NCBI GenBank assembly: GCA_965216645.1
Contig: CBDCGJ010000042.1
Span: 1-64,000, forward strand
Length of the DNA stretch: 64,000 nucleotides
Source of the DNA: CBDCGJ01 sp965216645
GTDB taxonomy: Bacteria; Pseudomonadota; Alphaproteobacteria; GCA-2731375
Direction of reading: 5' to 3'
Every line of letters begins with the position of its first letter. Positions within the stretch are counted from its first letter, which is position 1. Made by a program: the position numbers and the translations under genes. The notes under the pieces are model-generated. The model searched no databases. It was not told the origin of the DNA and saw nothing but the letters and a program-made list of their open reading frames with translations. Shown here in pieces: positions 10,842 to 20,377 of this stretch.

Positions 10842-11222
10842 CTAACTTTCCTGGCGCTTCATTTCGATCAATTGGTCCCGGTCAATCGTGAAGCTTTCGC
10901 CGCAACCGCATTGGGCCGCCGCGTTCGGATTGTTGAAGACGAAGCCGCCCTGGAATTTGTCTTCATGATAGTCCATTTCGGAGCCGATCAGATACATCAT
11001 GGCGGTCGGGTCGATGAAAACCTTGACGCCCTTGTCCTCGACGACTTGGTCGAGCGGGCTTTGCTGTCGCGCATAGTCGATTTCATACATCAGGCCGGAA
11101 CAGCCGCCGGTCTTGACGCCAACCTTCAGGCCGATGATCTCGCCGTCACCGCGGTCGATCAGGGATTTAGCACGGTCGGCGGCGGCGTCCGTCAGGGTCA
11201 ACATGTTCGGTAGCTGGTTCAT
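10842..11222 (-). CDS. sufA: A-type Fe-S carrier protein
   Basis: 126 residues, HesB/IscA family. The three Fe-S ligand cysteines are visible: 'VKTGGCSGLMYEI' and 'AAQCGCGESF'. It carries or delivers Fe-S clusters from the SufBCD scaffold to apoproteins. The ATG at 11222 is preferred because GAGGAGG lies 6 bases upstream; a GTG six bases earlier would overlap that site. Last SUF gene of the operon, 10 bases after sufT. Confidence 0.93.
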   Translation of the reverse strand: MNQLPNMLTLTDAAADRAKSLIDRGDGEIIGLKVGVKTGGCSGLMYEIDYARQQSPLDQVVEDKGVKVFIDPTAMMYLIGSEMDYHEDKFQGGFVFNNPNAAAQCGCGESFTIDRDQLIEMKRQES

Positions 11223-11232
11223 CCGCACCTCC

Positions 11233-11649
11233 TCAAAACATGTTCAGTTCGACGCGAGCGGCCTCGCTCATCATCGACGGATCCCACGGCGGATCCCAGG
11301 TCAATTGTACCTCGACCTCGCCGACGCCGTCGAGTTCCGCCACGGTCACGCCAAGATGCCCCGGCAGCACGCCGGCGACGGGGCAACCGGGCGCCGTCAA
11401 CGTCATCAGGATGTTGACTTTACCCACATCGTCGATCTCGAACTTGTAAATCAGGCCCAATTCGTAGATATCGACAGGAATCTCCGGATCGTAGACAGTT
11501 TTCATCGCCGCGGTCACCGCGTCGCGGGTCGCGACCGGATACTCCTCCGGACGCAGCGGCAGGCCCGCTCGGGCGATACCGTCTTCATCCAACGGCGGCG
11601 CGTTCTGCATATGGGCAAACATGTCGTCCATATAGTTCATCGCATCCAT
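11233..11649 (-). CDS. sufT: SUF-associated MIP18/DUF59 protein
   Basis: 138 residues. The MIP18 core reads 'AVTAAMKTVYDPEIPVDIYE', 'LGLIYKFEID', 'MTLTAPGCPVAGVLPG' and 'VQLTWDPPWDPSMMSEAAR', with the conserved single Cys. SufT proteins aid Fe-S maturation and are regularly encoded with sufS and sufU. The N-terminal ~35 residues are Met/Asp-rich and less conserved. Chosen start is the ATG at 11649; a TTG two codons upstream is possible. Spaced 34 bases after sufU. Confidence 0.9.
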   Translation of the reverse strand: MDAMNYMDDMFAHMQNAPPLDEDGIARAGLPLRPEEYPVATRDAVTAAMKTVYDPEIPVDIYELGLIYKFEIDDVGKVNILMTLTAPGCPVAGVLPGHLGVTVAELDGVGEVEVQLTWDPPWDPSMMSEAARVELNMF

Positions 11650-11683
11650 CCCCAAATCTTCCCTTCGTGTCTTTTCTACTCGT

Positions 11684-12154
11684 CTACTCGGTGGTCGCCG
11701 ACTGTTCGCCGTTTACCGCCGCCTGCATGGTGTGCCAGGCCAAGGTGGCGCATTTCACGCGCATCGGAAATTCCCGCACCCCGCTCATCACCTGCAAGCG
11801 GTCGAGGGCGTCCTCGTCCGCGTTCGGATAGGCGGCGGGATCGTAGTTGTCGTCCGTGCACATGGCGTGGAAGCTGGAGAAAAGGGCCTCCATCTCCGCC
11901 AAGGTTTTGCCGGTCAGGATCTCCGTCATCATCGAGGCGCTGGCTTGCGAAATCGCGCAGCCGCGGCCGTCAAAGGACACATCAGCGATGCGGCCGTCGT
12001 CGTCGACTTGCATATAGATCGTGATCTTGTCGCCGCAGAGCGGGTTATCGCCATGGGCAAGATGGTTGGCTTCCGGCATCGCCCGATAATTGCGCGGGTT
12101 CTTGCCGTGATCCAGGATCACTTCCTGATAGAGTTCGCGTAGTTCGTCCAACAT
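11684..12154 (-). CDS. sufU: SufU/IscU-type scaffold or sulfur-transfer protein
   Basis: 156 residues. Cys ligands are in 'GDNPLCGDKI', 'FDGRGCAISQASASMM' and 'MRVKCATLAWHTM'. The insertion before the last Cys marks it as SufU rather than IscU. SufU accepts persulfide sulfur from SufS. Its ATG overlaps the sufS stop (TGATG), showing tight translational coupling. The N-terminal 'LYQEVILDHGKNPRNY' is typical of the family. Confidence 0.93.
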   Translation of the reverse strand: MLDELRELYQEVILDHGKNPRNYRAMPEANHLAHGDNPLCGDKITIYMQVDDDGRIADVSFDGRGCAISQASASMMTEILTGKTLAEMEALFSSFHAMCTDDNYDPAAYPNADEDALDRLQVMSGVREFPMRVKCATLAWHTMQAAVNGEQSATTE

Positions 12155-13407
12155 CAGCCGAAAAACTCCTGTGCGGTCTTCACCGCCTCGATCAGCACGT
12201 CGACATCTTCCTTGGTGTTATAGACGCCGAAGGAGGCGCGGGCCATGGCCTCGACGCCGAAGCGCTGCATCAAGGGTTCGGCGCAGTGATGGCCAACACG
12301 GACGGCGACGCCGCAGCGGTCGACAATGGTGCCGACGTCATGGGCATGTACGCCCTCGACCAGGAACGAGACGATACCCTGCTTGCCCGCCGCACGGCCA
12401 TAGACGGTGACGCCCGGCAGCTGCATCAACCGATCCTGGGCATAGCGATGCACATCTTCCTCATGGGCGACGATGGCGTCGAAGCCTAGATCGTTGACGT
12501 AATCGAGCGCCGCGCCGAAGCCGATCGCTTCGATGATCGGCGGCGTGCCGGCCTCGAACCGATGCGGCGGATCGGCATAGACGGTCTTGTCGAAGCTGAC
12601 GGTTTTGATCATGTCGCCGCCGCCTTGATAGGGCGGCATGGCGGCCAGCAGATCTACCTTACCGTAAAGAATGCCGAAGCCGGTCGGACCGTATAGCTTG
12701 TGGCTGGAGAAGGCGTAGAAGTCGACGTCCAAATCCTGCACGTCCACCGGCATATGGACGACGCCCTGGCAGCCGTCGACCAGCAGCAACGCGCCTTTCG
12801 CATGCGCCAAGGCCGCGAGTTGCTTCACCGGCACCACGGTGCCGAGCACGTTGGAGACATGGGTGACGGCGACCAGTTTGGTCCGCTCAGTCAGCAACGC
12901 CTCGAATTCGTCGAGCAGGAAGTTGCCGTCGTCGTCGATGGGGACGACTTTCAACACAATACCCAACTCGTCGCGCAGCATCTGCCAAGGCACGATGTTG
13001 GAGTGATGCTCCATCGCCGTGATGATCACTTCGTCGCCGGACTTGAGGTTGGCACGGCCCCAACTGGCGGCCACCAGATTGAGCGACTCGGTGGCGCCGC
13101 GGGTGAAAATCACCTCGTTTTCGTCGCTGGCATTAATGAAGGCGGCGGTCTTGCCGCGCACGGCCTCGTAGCGCGCGGTGGTGTGTTGGCTCATATAATG
13201 AACACCGCGATGCACGTTGGCGTATTCCTCGCGCATCACATAGGTCATGGCGTCGATCACGGCCTGCGGCTTTTGGGCGCTGGCGCCCGAATCCAGGAAC
13301 ACCAGTGGCTTGCCATAGATTTCCTTGGACAGGATCGGGAAATCGGCCCGAACCTTATCGATATCGAACGTGGGGGACGGCGCGGTCATGGTGGACAGGT
13401 CGTTCAT
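12154..13407 (-). CDS. sufS: cysteine desulfurase
   Basis: 417 residues, a class V aminotransferase-fold PLP enzyme that removes sulfur from cysteine for cluster assembly. The PLP lysine is in 'FYAFSSHKLYGPTGFGILYG', the substrate-binding His in 'ITAMEHHSNIVPWQ', and the catalytic Cys in 'VRVGHHCAEPLMQRF'. The start at 13407 forms an ATGA overlap with the sufD stop; a longer frame starting at 13428 would extend into sufD and is less likely. Confidence 0.95.
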   Translation of the reverse strand: MNDLSTMTAPSPTFDIDKVRADFPILSKEIYGKPLVFLDSGASAQKPQAVIDAMTYVMREEYANVHRGVHYMSQHTTARYEAVRGKTAAFINASDENEVIFTRGATESLNLVAASWGRANLKSGDEVIITAMEHHSNIVPWQMLRDELGIVLKVVPIDDDGNFLLDEFEALLTERTKLVAVTHVSNVLGTVVPVKQLAALAHAKGALLLVDGCQGVVHMPVDVQDLDVDFYAFSSHKLYGPTGFGILYGKVDLLAAMPPYQGGGDMIKTVSFDKTVYADPPHRFEAGTPPIIEAIGFGAALDYVNDLGFDAIVAHEEDVHRYAQDRLMQLPGVTVYGRAAGKQGIVSFLVEGVHAHDVGTIVDRCGVAVRVGHHCAEPLMQRFGVEAMARASFGVYNTKEDVDVLIEAVKTAQEFFG

Positions 13408-14561
13408 CGCCGATGCGCCTCCAACCACTGACCGACTTCGGCGCGGAAGCTCTCGCGCACGGTTTCGTCGGCGATCTCCTCGATACCTTCGGCGACGAAG
13501 GCCTCGATCAGCATATGCCGGGCCAGCCGTTCGGGAATGCCGCGGCTACGCAGATAGAAAAGCGCATCTTCCGCCAATTCGCCGGCTGTGGCGCCGTGGC
13601 TGCATTTCACGTCGTCGGCATGGATCTCCAGCTCCGGCTTCGCATTGATGGTGGCATCGGTGGAGAGCAGCAGCGCCCTCGACAATTGCCGGCCCTCGAC
13701 CCGTTGGGCGTCCGGGTGGATCTTGATGCGGCCGGCGAAAACGCCATGCGCTTTGTCGTCCAGCACGCCTTTGTAGGTTTGTGTGCTCTCCGTCTCCGGC
13801 GCCCGATGGTCGATATAGGTGGTGGTGTCGCCATGTTGAGCGCCGGCGAGCAGATACCCGCCGTCGACCCGCGCGAACGCACCGGTGCCGGCCAGGGCGA
13901 CGTGGATCTCGTTGCGGGAGAGGGCGCCGCCCAAGGTCAAAGTGTAGTTGTTGAGCTGTGCGCCGGCGGCGAGACGGGCTTCCACCGTCGAGATATGATG
14001 GGCTTCCGCGTTTTCCGCCTGCAGGCGGTAGAAACCGACCCGTGCGTCCGCCGCCAGCAGCAGCTTGGTGACAGCATTGGTGAAGCCGCCGCCGGTATGG
14101 CGTTGCAGGACGCTGACCCGGCTGCCCGCGCCAGCGACGATCAGGTTGCGCGGATGCTGCGCCGCATCGCCGGCGAACGAAATCTCGATCGGCGTCTCCG
14201 CCCGAACGCCGTCCTCGACCACCAGGACGTAGCCGTCCCGCGCGCAGGCGGTGTTCAGGGCTGGGAAGGGCAGCAGGTTGACCCCTTCCGCCTTCAGATG
14301 GGCTTCGATCAGGTCCGGCATCTCGGCCAAAGCGTCGGCGAAGCACAGCAGACGTACGCCGTCCGGCACGGGGCCGGCAAACGTTAGGTCTGATATCTCT
14401 TCCGCGTCCAGACGCTGGTCCTTCAAGCTATGCAGAGCGGTGAACTTCCAGGCTTCCTGCTTCTGGGTCGGTAGGGCGAAGCCGTCGGCGGCGTGGCGCC
14501 GGGCCTCGGTCAACCAGGCCGGCTCCGCCGGCAGGGCCGCGATGTCGAAAGCCGCGCCCAT
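13404..14561 (-). CDS. sufD: Fe-S cluster assembly scaffold subunit SufD
   Basis: 385 residues. Conserved C-terminal features of SufD are present: 'HADDVKCSHGATAGELAEDALFYLRSRGI' (in part) and 'PERLARHMLIEAFVAE'. SufD pairs with SufB around the SufC ATPase to form the SufBC2D scaffold. The ATG at 14561 is one base after the sufC stop (TGAGATG); the open frame continues upstream inside sufC but without similarity. Confidence 0.93.
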   Translation of the reverse strand: MGAAFDIAALPAEPAWLTEARRHAADGFALPTQKQEAWKFTALHSLKDQRLDAEEISDLTFAGPVPDGVRLLCFADALAEMPDLIEAHLKAEGVNLLPFPALNTACARDGYVLVVEDGVRAETPIEISFAGDAAQHPRNLIVAGAGSRVSVLQRHTGGGFTNAVTKLLLAADARVGFYRLQAENAEAHHISTVEARLAAGAQLNNYTLTLGGALSRNEIHVALAGTGAFARVDGGYLLAGAQHGDTTTYIDHRAPETESTQTYKGVLDDKAHGVFAGRIKIHPDAQRVEGRQLSRALLLSTDATINAKPELEIHADDVKCSHGATAGELAEDALFYLRSRGIPERLARHMLIEAFVAEGIEEIADETVRESFRAEVGQWLEAHRR

Positions 14562-14562
14562 C

Positions 14563-15312
14563 TCAGGCCGCCGACTTCTCGAAGGCGGCATAGCCCTTGG
14601 CCTCGAGCTCGAGGGCCAGTTCCTTGCCACCGGATTTCTGGATCTTGCCGTTGGCCAACACATGCACTTGGTCCGGCACGATATAATCTAACAGGCGCTG
14701 ATAGTGGGTGATCACCAGCATGGACCGGTCGGGGCTGCGCAGCTTGTTGACGCCGTCGGCGACGATCTTCAGCGCATCGATGTCGAGGCCGCTGTCGGTT
14801 TCGTCCAGCACGGCGAAGCTTGGCTCGAGAATGGCCATCTGCAGCGCCTCGTTGCGCTTCTTCTCGCCGCCGGAGAAGCCGACATTGACGCCGCGGCGCA
14901 GCATCTCTTCCGGAATTTCCAATTCGGCGATCTTGCCACGCACGAGCTTCAGAAACTGCATGGCGTCGAGCGGGCTTTCGCCCCGGCCCTGGCGCACCGC
15001 GTTCAGCGCTTCCTTCAGGAACTGCATGTTGGTGACGCCGGGCAGTTCTACCGGATATTGGAAGGCCAGGAAGAAGCCGGCGGCAGCGCGGTCTTCGATC
15101 TCCAGATCCAGCAGGTTCTCGCCCTTATAGAGGACGGCGCCGTCGGTGACCTCGTAACCGTCGCGGCCGGCCAACGCGTAGGACAGCGTGCTCTTGCCGG
15201 AGCCGTTCGGCCCCATGATCGCATGCACTTCCCCCGCATCGATGCGCAGATCGATCCCCTTCAGAATCTCGGTGCCGTCGACGGTGACGTGCAGGTTGAT
15301 GATTTCAAGCAT
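14563..15312 (-). CDS. sufC: Fe-S cluster assembly ATPase SufC
   Basis: 249 residues, an ABC-type ATPase. Walker A 'GPNGSGKSTLSYALAG', signature 'FSGGEKKRNEALQ' and Walker B 'FAVLDETDSGLDIDALK' are intact. It drives conformational change in SufBCD. RBS AAAGAGCAAGAC is just upstream of the ATG at 15312. It is separated from sufB by 148 bases that hold a palindromic repeat, the only long gap in the operon. Confidence 0.96.
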   Translation of the reverse strand: MLEIINLHVTVDGTEILKGIDLRIDAGEVHAIMGPNGSGKSTLSYALAGRDGYEVTDGAVLYKGENLLDLEIEDRAAAGFFLAFQYPVELPGVTNMQFLKEALNAVRQGRGESPLDAMQFLKLVRGKIAELEIPEEMLRRGVNVGFSGGEKKRNEALQMAILEPSFAVLDETDSGLDIDALKIVADGVNKLRSPDRSMLVITHYQRLLDYIVPDQVHVLANGKIQKSGGKELALELEAKGYAAFEKSAA

Positions 15313-15337
15313 GTCTTGCTCTTTCTTTAATAAGCGG

Positions 15338-15441
15338 CGTCATCCCGGCCTTGAGCCGGGATCTCGTCGAGATATGTGCTTCGCCGCGCATGAGATTCCG
15401 GCTCAAGGCCGGAATGACAAATAGGCCGGCCGGAATGACGG
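15338..15441. repeat. interspersed palindromic repeat, copy 3, inside the suf operon
   Basis: Runs from 'gtcatcccggccttgagccg' to 'ccggccggaatgacgg', with a strong internal palindrome ('gagattccggctcaagg' against the left arm). It sits between sufB and sufC and could affect relative expression or RNA stability of the two cistrons. Confidence 0.7.
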
Positions 15442-15460
15442 TATTTCGAACGATAAGCCA

Positions 15461-16928
<1,468 letters not shown>

Positions 16929-16932
<4 letters not shown>

Positions 16933-17422
16933 GGCCTGAGCTCCGGTGTTTGAGAGGGGAATTGGTTGCGCCAGGGCGGGGCGGCCATGTCGGCCAGGGT
17001 GATGCCGTCCAGCGCGTCGCGGATCGCCTGGTTGACCCGGTTCCAGTTGCCGCGCATGGGGCAAAGGCTCTCGACCCCGCAATTGGTCTCGGCACCGTCG
17101 ACGCAGGAGGTCAGCTCGATCGGCCCCTCCAGCGCCTCGATGATCTCGGATACGGTGATCGCCGCCGCCAGGCCGCGCCAGGGTATAGCCGCCATGGGCA
17201 CCCCGGTGGGAGGTCACGATCCCCGCCTGCGCCAACTGCTTCATCAACTTCGCCACCGTCGGCGGATTGACTCCGCTGTCGCCGGCAAGCTGCGCCACCG
17301 TCATCGGCGATTGGTCTTCTCGATCTTCGCTAGTGCCGGGCGAAGCCCCGGCACCGCCGCCAAGCGCCATCTTCGACAGGGCCACCACCCCGTAATCGGG
17401 TCATCCGATTAAGCCTGAGCAT
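16929..17422 (-). pseudogene. Rrf2-family Fe-S-dependent regulator of the suf operon, frameshifted
   Basis: Rrf2/IscR-like regulator. Restored from three frames it has a winged helix ('DYGVVALSKMALGG', 'PPTVAKLMKQLAQAGIV', 'HRGAHGGYTLARP') and a cysteine motif for an Fe-S cluster ('ELTSCVDGAETNCGVESLCP'). The start at 17422 has AGGAGAGAG upstream. Extra bases are inferred near 17399-17402 (ACCCGATTAC for ACCGATTAC) and near 17178-17182 (CCTGGCGGC for CCTGCGGC or similar). A 22-bp palindrome at 17333-17354 is read in frame, adding residues between helix 1 and helix 2. It overlaps sufB by ATGA and most likely represses the operon when clusters are sufficient. Confidence 0.85.
17333..17354. repeat. 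GC-rich palindrome inside the suf regulator gene
   Basis: The sequence gtgccgggcgaagccccgg continues to cac and is self-complementary except for the loop. It lies within the coding frame, where the protein has an unusual insert (about 'GAGASPGTSE') between 'MALGG' and 'MTVAQLA'. It may be a small palindromic element tolerated in a protein loop. Confidence 0.55.
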
Positions 17423-17482
17423 CGCTCTCTCCTATACCTTCCGCGCTTTCTACGTCTGCCGGCCACATGCCGGCTCTTCCAC

Positions 17483-17573
17483 GTCATTCCGGACAAGCGA
17501 AGCGCGATCCGGAATCTCAGGCAGAACCTGCACAAGATACCGGATAAATCCTCCCGGATTTTCCGGCATGACG
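17483..17573. repeat. interspersed palindromic repeat, copy 4
   Basis: Runs from 'gtcattccggacaagcgaag' to 'ttttccggcatgacg', with 'gataccggataaatc' in the middle, the same plan as copy 2. Downstream (17590-17705) two imperfect direct repeats of ~35 bases are seen, starting 'gggaccaatttcgtcctg' and 'gggactagattggtgcgg'; I assign no function to them. Confidence 0.65.
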
Positions 17574-17706
17574 TTGAAATCTAAAGCCGAAATCGATTGT
17601 CCCAAAAAAGGGACCAATTTCGTCCTGTATATGGGGGAGGGGAGAGCCACGCTGTCAAGCGGAAAATGGGACTAGATTGGTGCGGTATGGGGGCGAATTG
17701 TCGCGG

Positions 17707-18000
17707 TCACAAATGGCGGTCGGCATCCCTGCGATTGTCGAGGACACGGATGATGACGACGCGGTTGTCCTCGATCTTGTAGAAAATGCTGTGTCTTTTG
17801 AATTCGTGTCGACGATAACCGGCACGCAAAATACTGATGTCTCTACCAATTTCAGGAAATTTCTCAATCGAATCAAATGCGTCGAGCAGTTCGCTCAGAT
17901 AGGTATCCGCCTGGGTTATTCCGAATGTCCGAGCGCCGTAGGCGTGAAGCTGAAAAATATCCTCGGTGGCTTGTGGCGAGAGCCGATATTTACTCGTCAT
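17707..18000 (-). CDS. parE: RelE/ParE-family toxin
   Basis: 97 residues. 'YRLSPQATEDIFQLHAYGAR' at the N terminus and 'ILRAGYRRHEFKRHSIFYK' then 'VVIIRVLDNRRDADRHL' at the C terminus are characteristic of ParE toxins, which poison DNA gyrase. The start overlaps the last codons of the antitoxin gene by 11 bases, as usual in parDE pairs. Confidence 0.92.
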   Translation of the reverse strand: MTSKYRLSPQATEDIFQLHAYGARTFGITQADTYLSELLDAFDSIEKFPEIGRDISILRAGYRRHEFKRHSIFYKIEDNRVVIIRVLDNRRDADRHL

Positions 18001-18250
18001 CCGCCGCGCCGAGCCGCCGCTTCGCCTCCGCCAAAAGCTCTTCTCGCGTCCAATCTCGTGCCGGTCCGCTTTCCTCGCCGTCGATGAGGGCTTGGATCAG
18101 CACTTCCCGCCGATCCCGCCGCGCCTGGTCCTGCCGCACCAGATCGCGGATATAGTCGCTCACCCCCCCATACTGCCCATTCCGCGCCTGCGCCTCGATC
18201 CAGGCTTTCATCTGGTCGGGGACGGATACGGTCATCGTTGCCATATTCAA
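17990..18250 (-). CDS. parD: ParD-family antitoxin
   Basis: 86 residues. N-terminal ribbon-helix-helix ('MTVSVPDQMKAWIEAQ', 'SDYIRDLVRQDQARRDR') followed by an acidic, flexible toxin-binding tail ('LIDGEESGPARDWTREEL'). It neutralises the ParE toxin and represses the pair. The start could also be the ATG three codons in (MATMTV). Confidence 0.92.
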   Translation of the reverse strand: MNMATMTVSVPDQMKAWIEAQARNGQYGGVSDYIRDLVRQDQARRDRREVLIQALIDGEESGPARDWTREELLAEAKRRLGAADDE

Positions 18251-18531
18251 TGCCTTTTGAAGTTCAGGTGAGGAAATCTTAGCGCATATTGTGAATTTTT
18301 GCTAATATTTGTTAAACCGATTAGTCGCAACGGAAGGCATGACTAAAAAAGCACAACGACTGTACGGAAATTATGAACTGTGCCCCAAATTCCTCTGTCC
18401 GCGAAATTCCTCATAGTAAAAATTTACTCGGAATACGCATTTGTGATTGTAGTATTTTCTAATTTAAACTTGCGCACTTGATAAGTTGCTTGGTAACATA
18501 CCTCTAAATTAGAAGTTGTAAGAGGTCTTCG
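18251..18531. promoter_or_regulatory. AT-rich intergenic region before the TIR-like gene
   Basis: The composition drops sharply from the GC-rich suf/parDE region and stays AT-rich to ~19790. 'gtaagaggtcttcg' with AGAGG lies before the ATG at 18532. No strong hairpin was seen. The change of base composition marks the left edge of an acquired segment. Confidence 0.5.
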
Positions 18532-19050
18532 ATGGGATCTGTGTCTTCAACACCGAAAAGAAAGATTTTTGTGAGCTATTTTCACCATGGCGACCAAGCA
18601 TATTACAATGAGCTATCTCTAAAATACTCTGAAATTTATGATGTTATTCACGATAACTCCCTGGATAGAGAAATACAGTCTGACAATACAGAATATGTAA
18701 TGAGAAGGATAAGGGAGGATTTTATCACTGGCAGTTCCTGTGCAATTGTTCTCTGCGGACTGCTGACCTCAGGGCGAAAATTCGTAGATTGGGAAATAAG
18801 CGCAACACTTCAAAAACAGCATGGCTTGATCGGTGTAAAACTGCCTCCGCTAAAAGTAGTAGAAGATAGTTGTGATAAGCCACCAAGGCTTCAGGACAAT
18901 ATTGACAGTGGCTATGCTATTTGGCTGTGGTGGGAAGATATCATCGATAATCCCGCACATCTCCGTAGGAAAATAGAGGAAGCAAACAATCGACCAAAAA
19001 ACTTAATTAGCAATGCTCGAGCTCTTAAACCAAGCAATAGTCCACTTTAA
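18532..19050 (+). CDS. TIR-like (ThsB/MTH538-type) domain protein
   Basis: 172 residues. 'RKIFVSYFHHGDQAYYNEL' is the first strand and loop of an MTH538/ThsB-like TIR fold; 'IREDFITGSSCAIVLCG' and 'FVDWEISATLQKQHGLIGV' match the following core strands and helices, with the conserved acidic residue in 'DWEI'. In Thoeris and related phage-defence systems such proteins sense infection and make an NAD-derived signal. No SIR2-type ThsA lies beside it. The AT-rich codon use differs from the host. Convergent with a single-TM protein gene 2 bases away, its possible effector partner. Confidence 0.75.
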   Translation: MGSVSSTPKRKIFVSYFHHGDQAYYNELSLKYSEIYDVIHDNSLDREIQSDNTEYVMRRIREDFITGSSCAIVLCGLLTSGRKFVDWEISATLQKQHGLIGVKLPPLKVVEDSCDKPPRLQDNIDSGYAIWLWWEDIIDNPAHLRRKIEEANNRPKNLISNARALKPSNSPL

Positions 19051-19052
19051 AT

Positions 19053-19733
19053 TTACTCTATAGTAATTTTTTCTAACTCATGAGCGTATTGAATTAGTTT
19101 TTTATTTACCTCTAATAAATCGCGACTTAATTCCTCATACTCTGGAAAACTCTTTTGTAGAGTTTGTGGAGGCATATTTTTGAGTTCGTTTTTTTGATGC
19201 TCAAGCCAGTTTCTATACCTAGCGTTCCATTGCGTAAGGTGGGGCCGAAGGCCTTCATTTAGCGTATCAACCGCAATATTTATTAATTTCCTTGTACTTT
19301 CACTTTTCTTTATTTCATTTGCTGGAATATTTCCTATATGCTCCCGTACTTTTTGAAATAGAATGTACCAAGAGTCGTATATTTCATCTATCACATCATT
19401 TTCTAAGTCGATTTCGACAGCTGCTTTCCGTGTTTTTAGCTCTGTCCATATATTATGTGCTATTTGTACGTCTACAGAATTTGGCGTGAATTTCGCCGAG
19501 CCAATATTACCTAGTTTTATATTCAACTCAACAACATTGAATTTTTTATTAAAAAATCTTCGAGATAATTCCCATATAATAATAATTAATATGGATAAAA
19601 GAGATAGAAGAAATAAAGATATTGTTATATTTAGTTCAAAATCTTCGGTAATATATATTTTTATTAAATTGAATATATCGCCATTGGTTTCGAGCGCGGA
19701 TTCTTTTGATTTATTTGCATCATAATTTTTCAT
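19053..19733 (-). CDS. membrane-anchored protein beside the TIR gene, unknown family
   Basis: 226 residues. One strong transmembrane segment at about residues 34-54 ('LNITISLFLLSLLSILIII') follows a polar N terminus. The remaining ~170 residues are charged and mostly helical, with a likely coiled coil at the end ('YEELSRDLLEVNKKLIQYAH'). I do not recognise the family. AT-rich like the TIR gene and with the two stops 2 bases apart, it looks co-acquired. By analogy with two-gene TIR systems it may be the membrane effector; this is inference only. Confidence 0.65.
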   Translation of the reverse strand: MKNYDANKSKESALETNGDIFNLIKIYITEDFELNITISLFLLSLLSILIIIIWELSRRFFNKKFNVVELNIKLGNIGSAKFTPNSVDVQIAHNIWTELKTRKAAVEIDLENDVIDEIYDSWYILFQKVREHIGNIPANEIKKSESTRKLINIAVDTLNEGLRPHLTQWNARYRNWLEHQKNELKNMPPQTLQKSFPEYEELSRDLLEVNKKLIQYAHELEKITIE

Positions 19734-19796
19734 TATGTTTTCAATATAGCAGAATATTTTTTGGAAAAGCGGTTGTATATTATTCTCTAAATGTCA

Positions 19797-20027
19797 CTAA
19801 TGACAATGCACCTCACCCCGTTTCCTATCCATGTGACAGCATTGCCCCGGTGGGGAGCTTTTGCGGCAGCCGCCGCCGTGGTGGATGGTGGGGGTGTCGG
19901 CGGTGGGGCCGGGGAGGGTTGTCGCCGAGGCCGGGTGGGGAGAGATCGCCAGCACTGCCGCGATCAACAAGGCACCGCCGAAGGCCGTCATAGAAATGCC
20001 CGCTAACTTCCCGCCCCCGCCGCGCAT
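19797..20027 (-). CDS. small secreted Cys/His-rich protein
   Basis: 76 residues (or 64 from the ATG at 19991). A hydrophobic signal 'MTAFGGALLIAAVLAI' with likely cleavage after 'ASA' precedes a short mature peptide with 'HHGGGCRKSSPPGQCCHMD' and a 'VHCH' end. The spacing of Cys and His suggests metal binding or disulfides. GC-rich, like the host chromosome. No strong ribosome-binding site, so the start is uncertain. Confidence 0.5.
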   Translation of the reverse strand: MRGGGGKLAGISMTAFGGALLIAAVLAISPHPASATTLPGPTADTPTIHHGGGCRKSSPPGQCCHMDRKRGEVHCH

Positions 20028-20377
20028 CCGTGCTATCGTTCCCTTCGCGTCTAATCCTATCCCGCATAGGTCGTATCGTCACGGAGTATAGCAGCTAGAA
20101 TATCAGCGCGCATGCATATATTTTTGTCGAAATCAATCTAGCCGTATATTGCATGGCTAACGAATTGATGGCGCCAATAACCTGCGCTCGCGCCGGCGCG
20201 CAGTTCAAGTTTATGTTGCTCTATTGCGTGGAGAAATGATCAGCACAGGTGGAACAATATTTGGCCAAAATCATGGCTATGTTTGTTTTAGGGTTCGATC
20301 CATCGGCCAGCTTCGTCAAGCATACAACAGGTTTGCAGGGTCCAAATTCCAATGAATAAACTAGGAAACGAACTTCG
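20028..20377. other. intergenic stretch, nothing recognised
   Basis: 350 bases between the divergent small secreted protein and the gene at 20378. No plausible gene on either strand and no strong hairpin; 'gcgcgcatgcatatat' at ~20106 is only a low-complexity palindrome. A purine-rich 'ctaggaaacgaacttcg' precedes the next ATG. Confidence 0.5.

Noticed and set aside
17590..17705. Imperfect direct repeats as an attachment site or origin
   Set aside because: Only ~35 bases with many mismatches, no integrase or replication gene nearby.
18532..19733. Classical Thoeris system
   Set aside because: A ThsB-like TIR protein is present but no SIR2/SLOG ThsA gene; the partner has a different layout, so it is reported only as a candidate novel pair.
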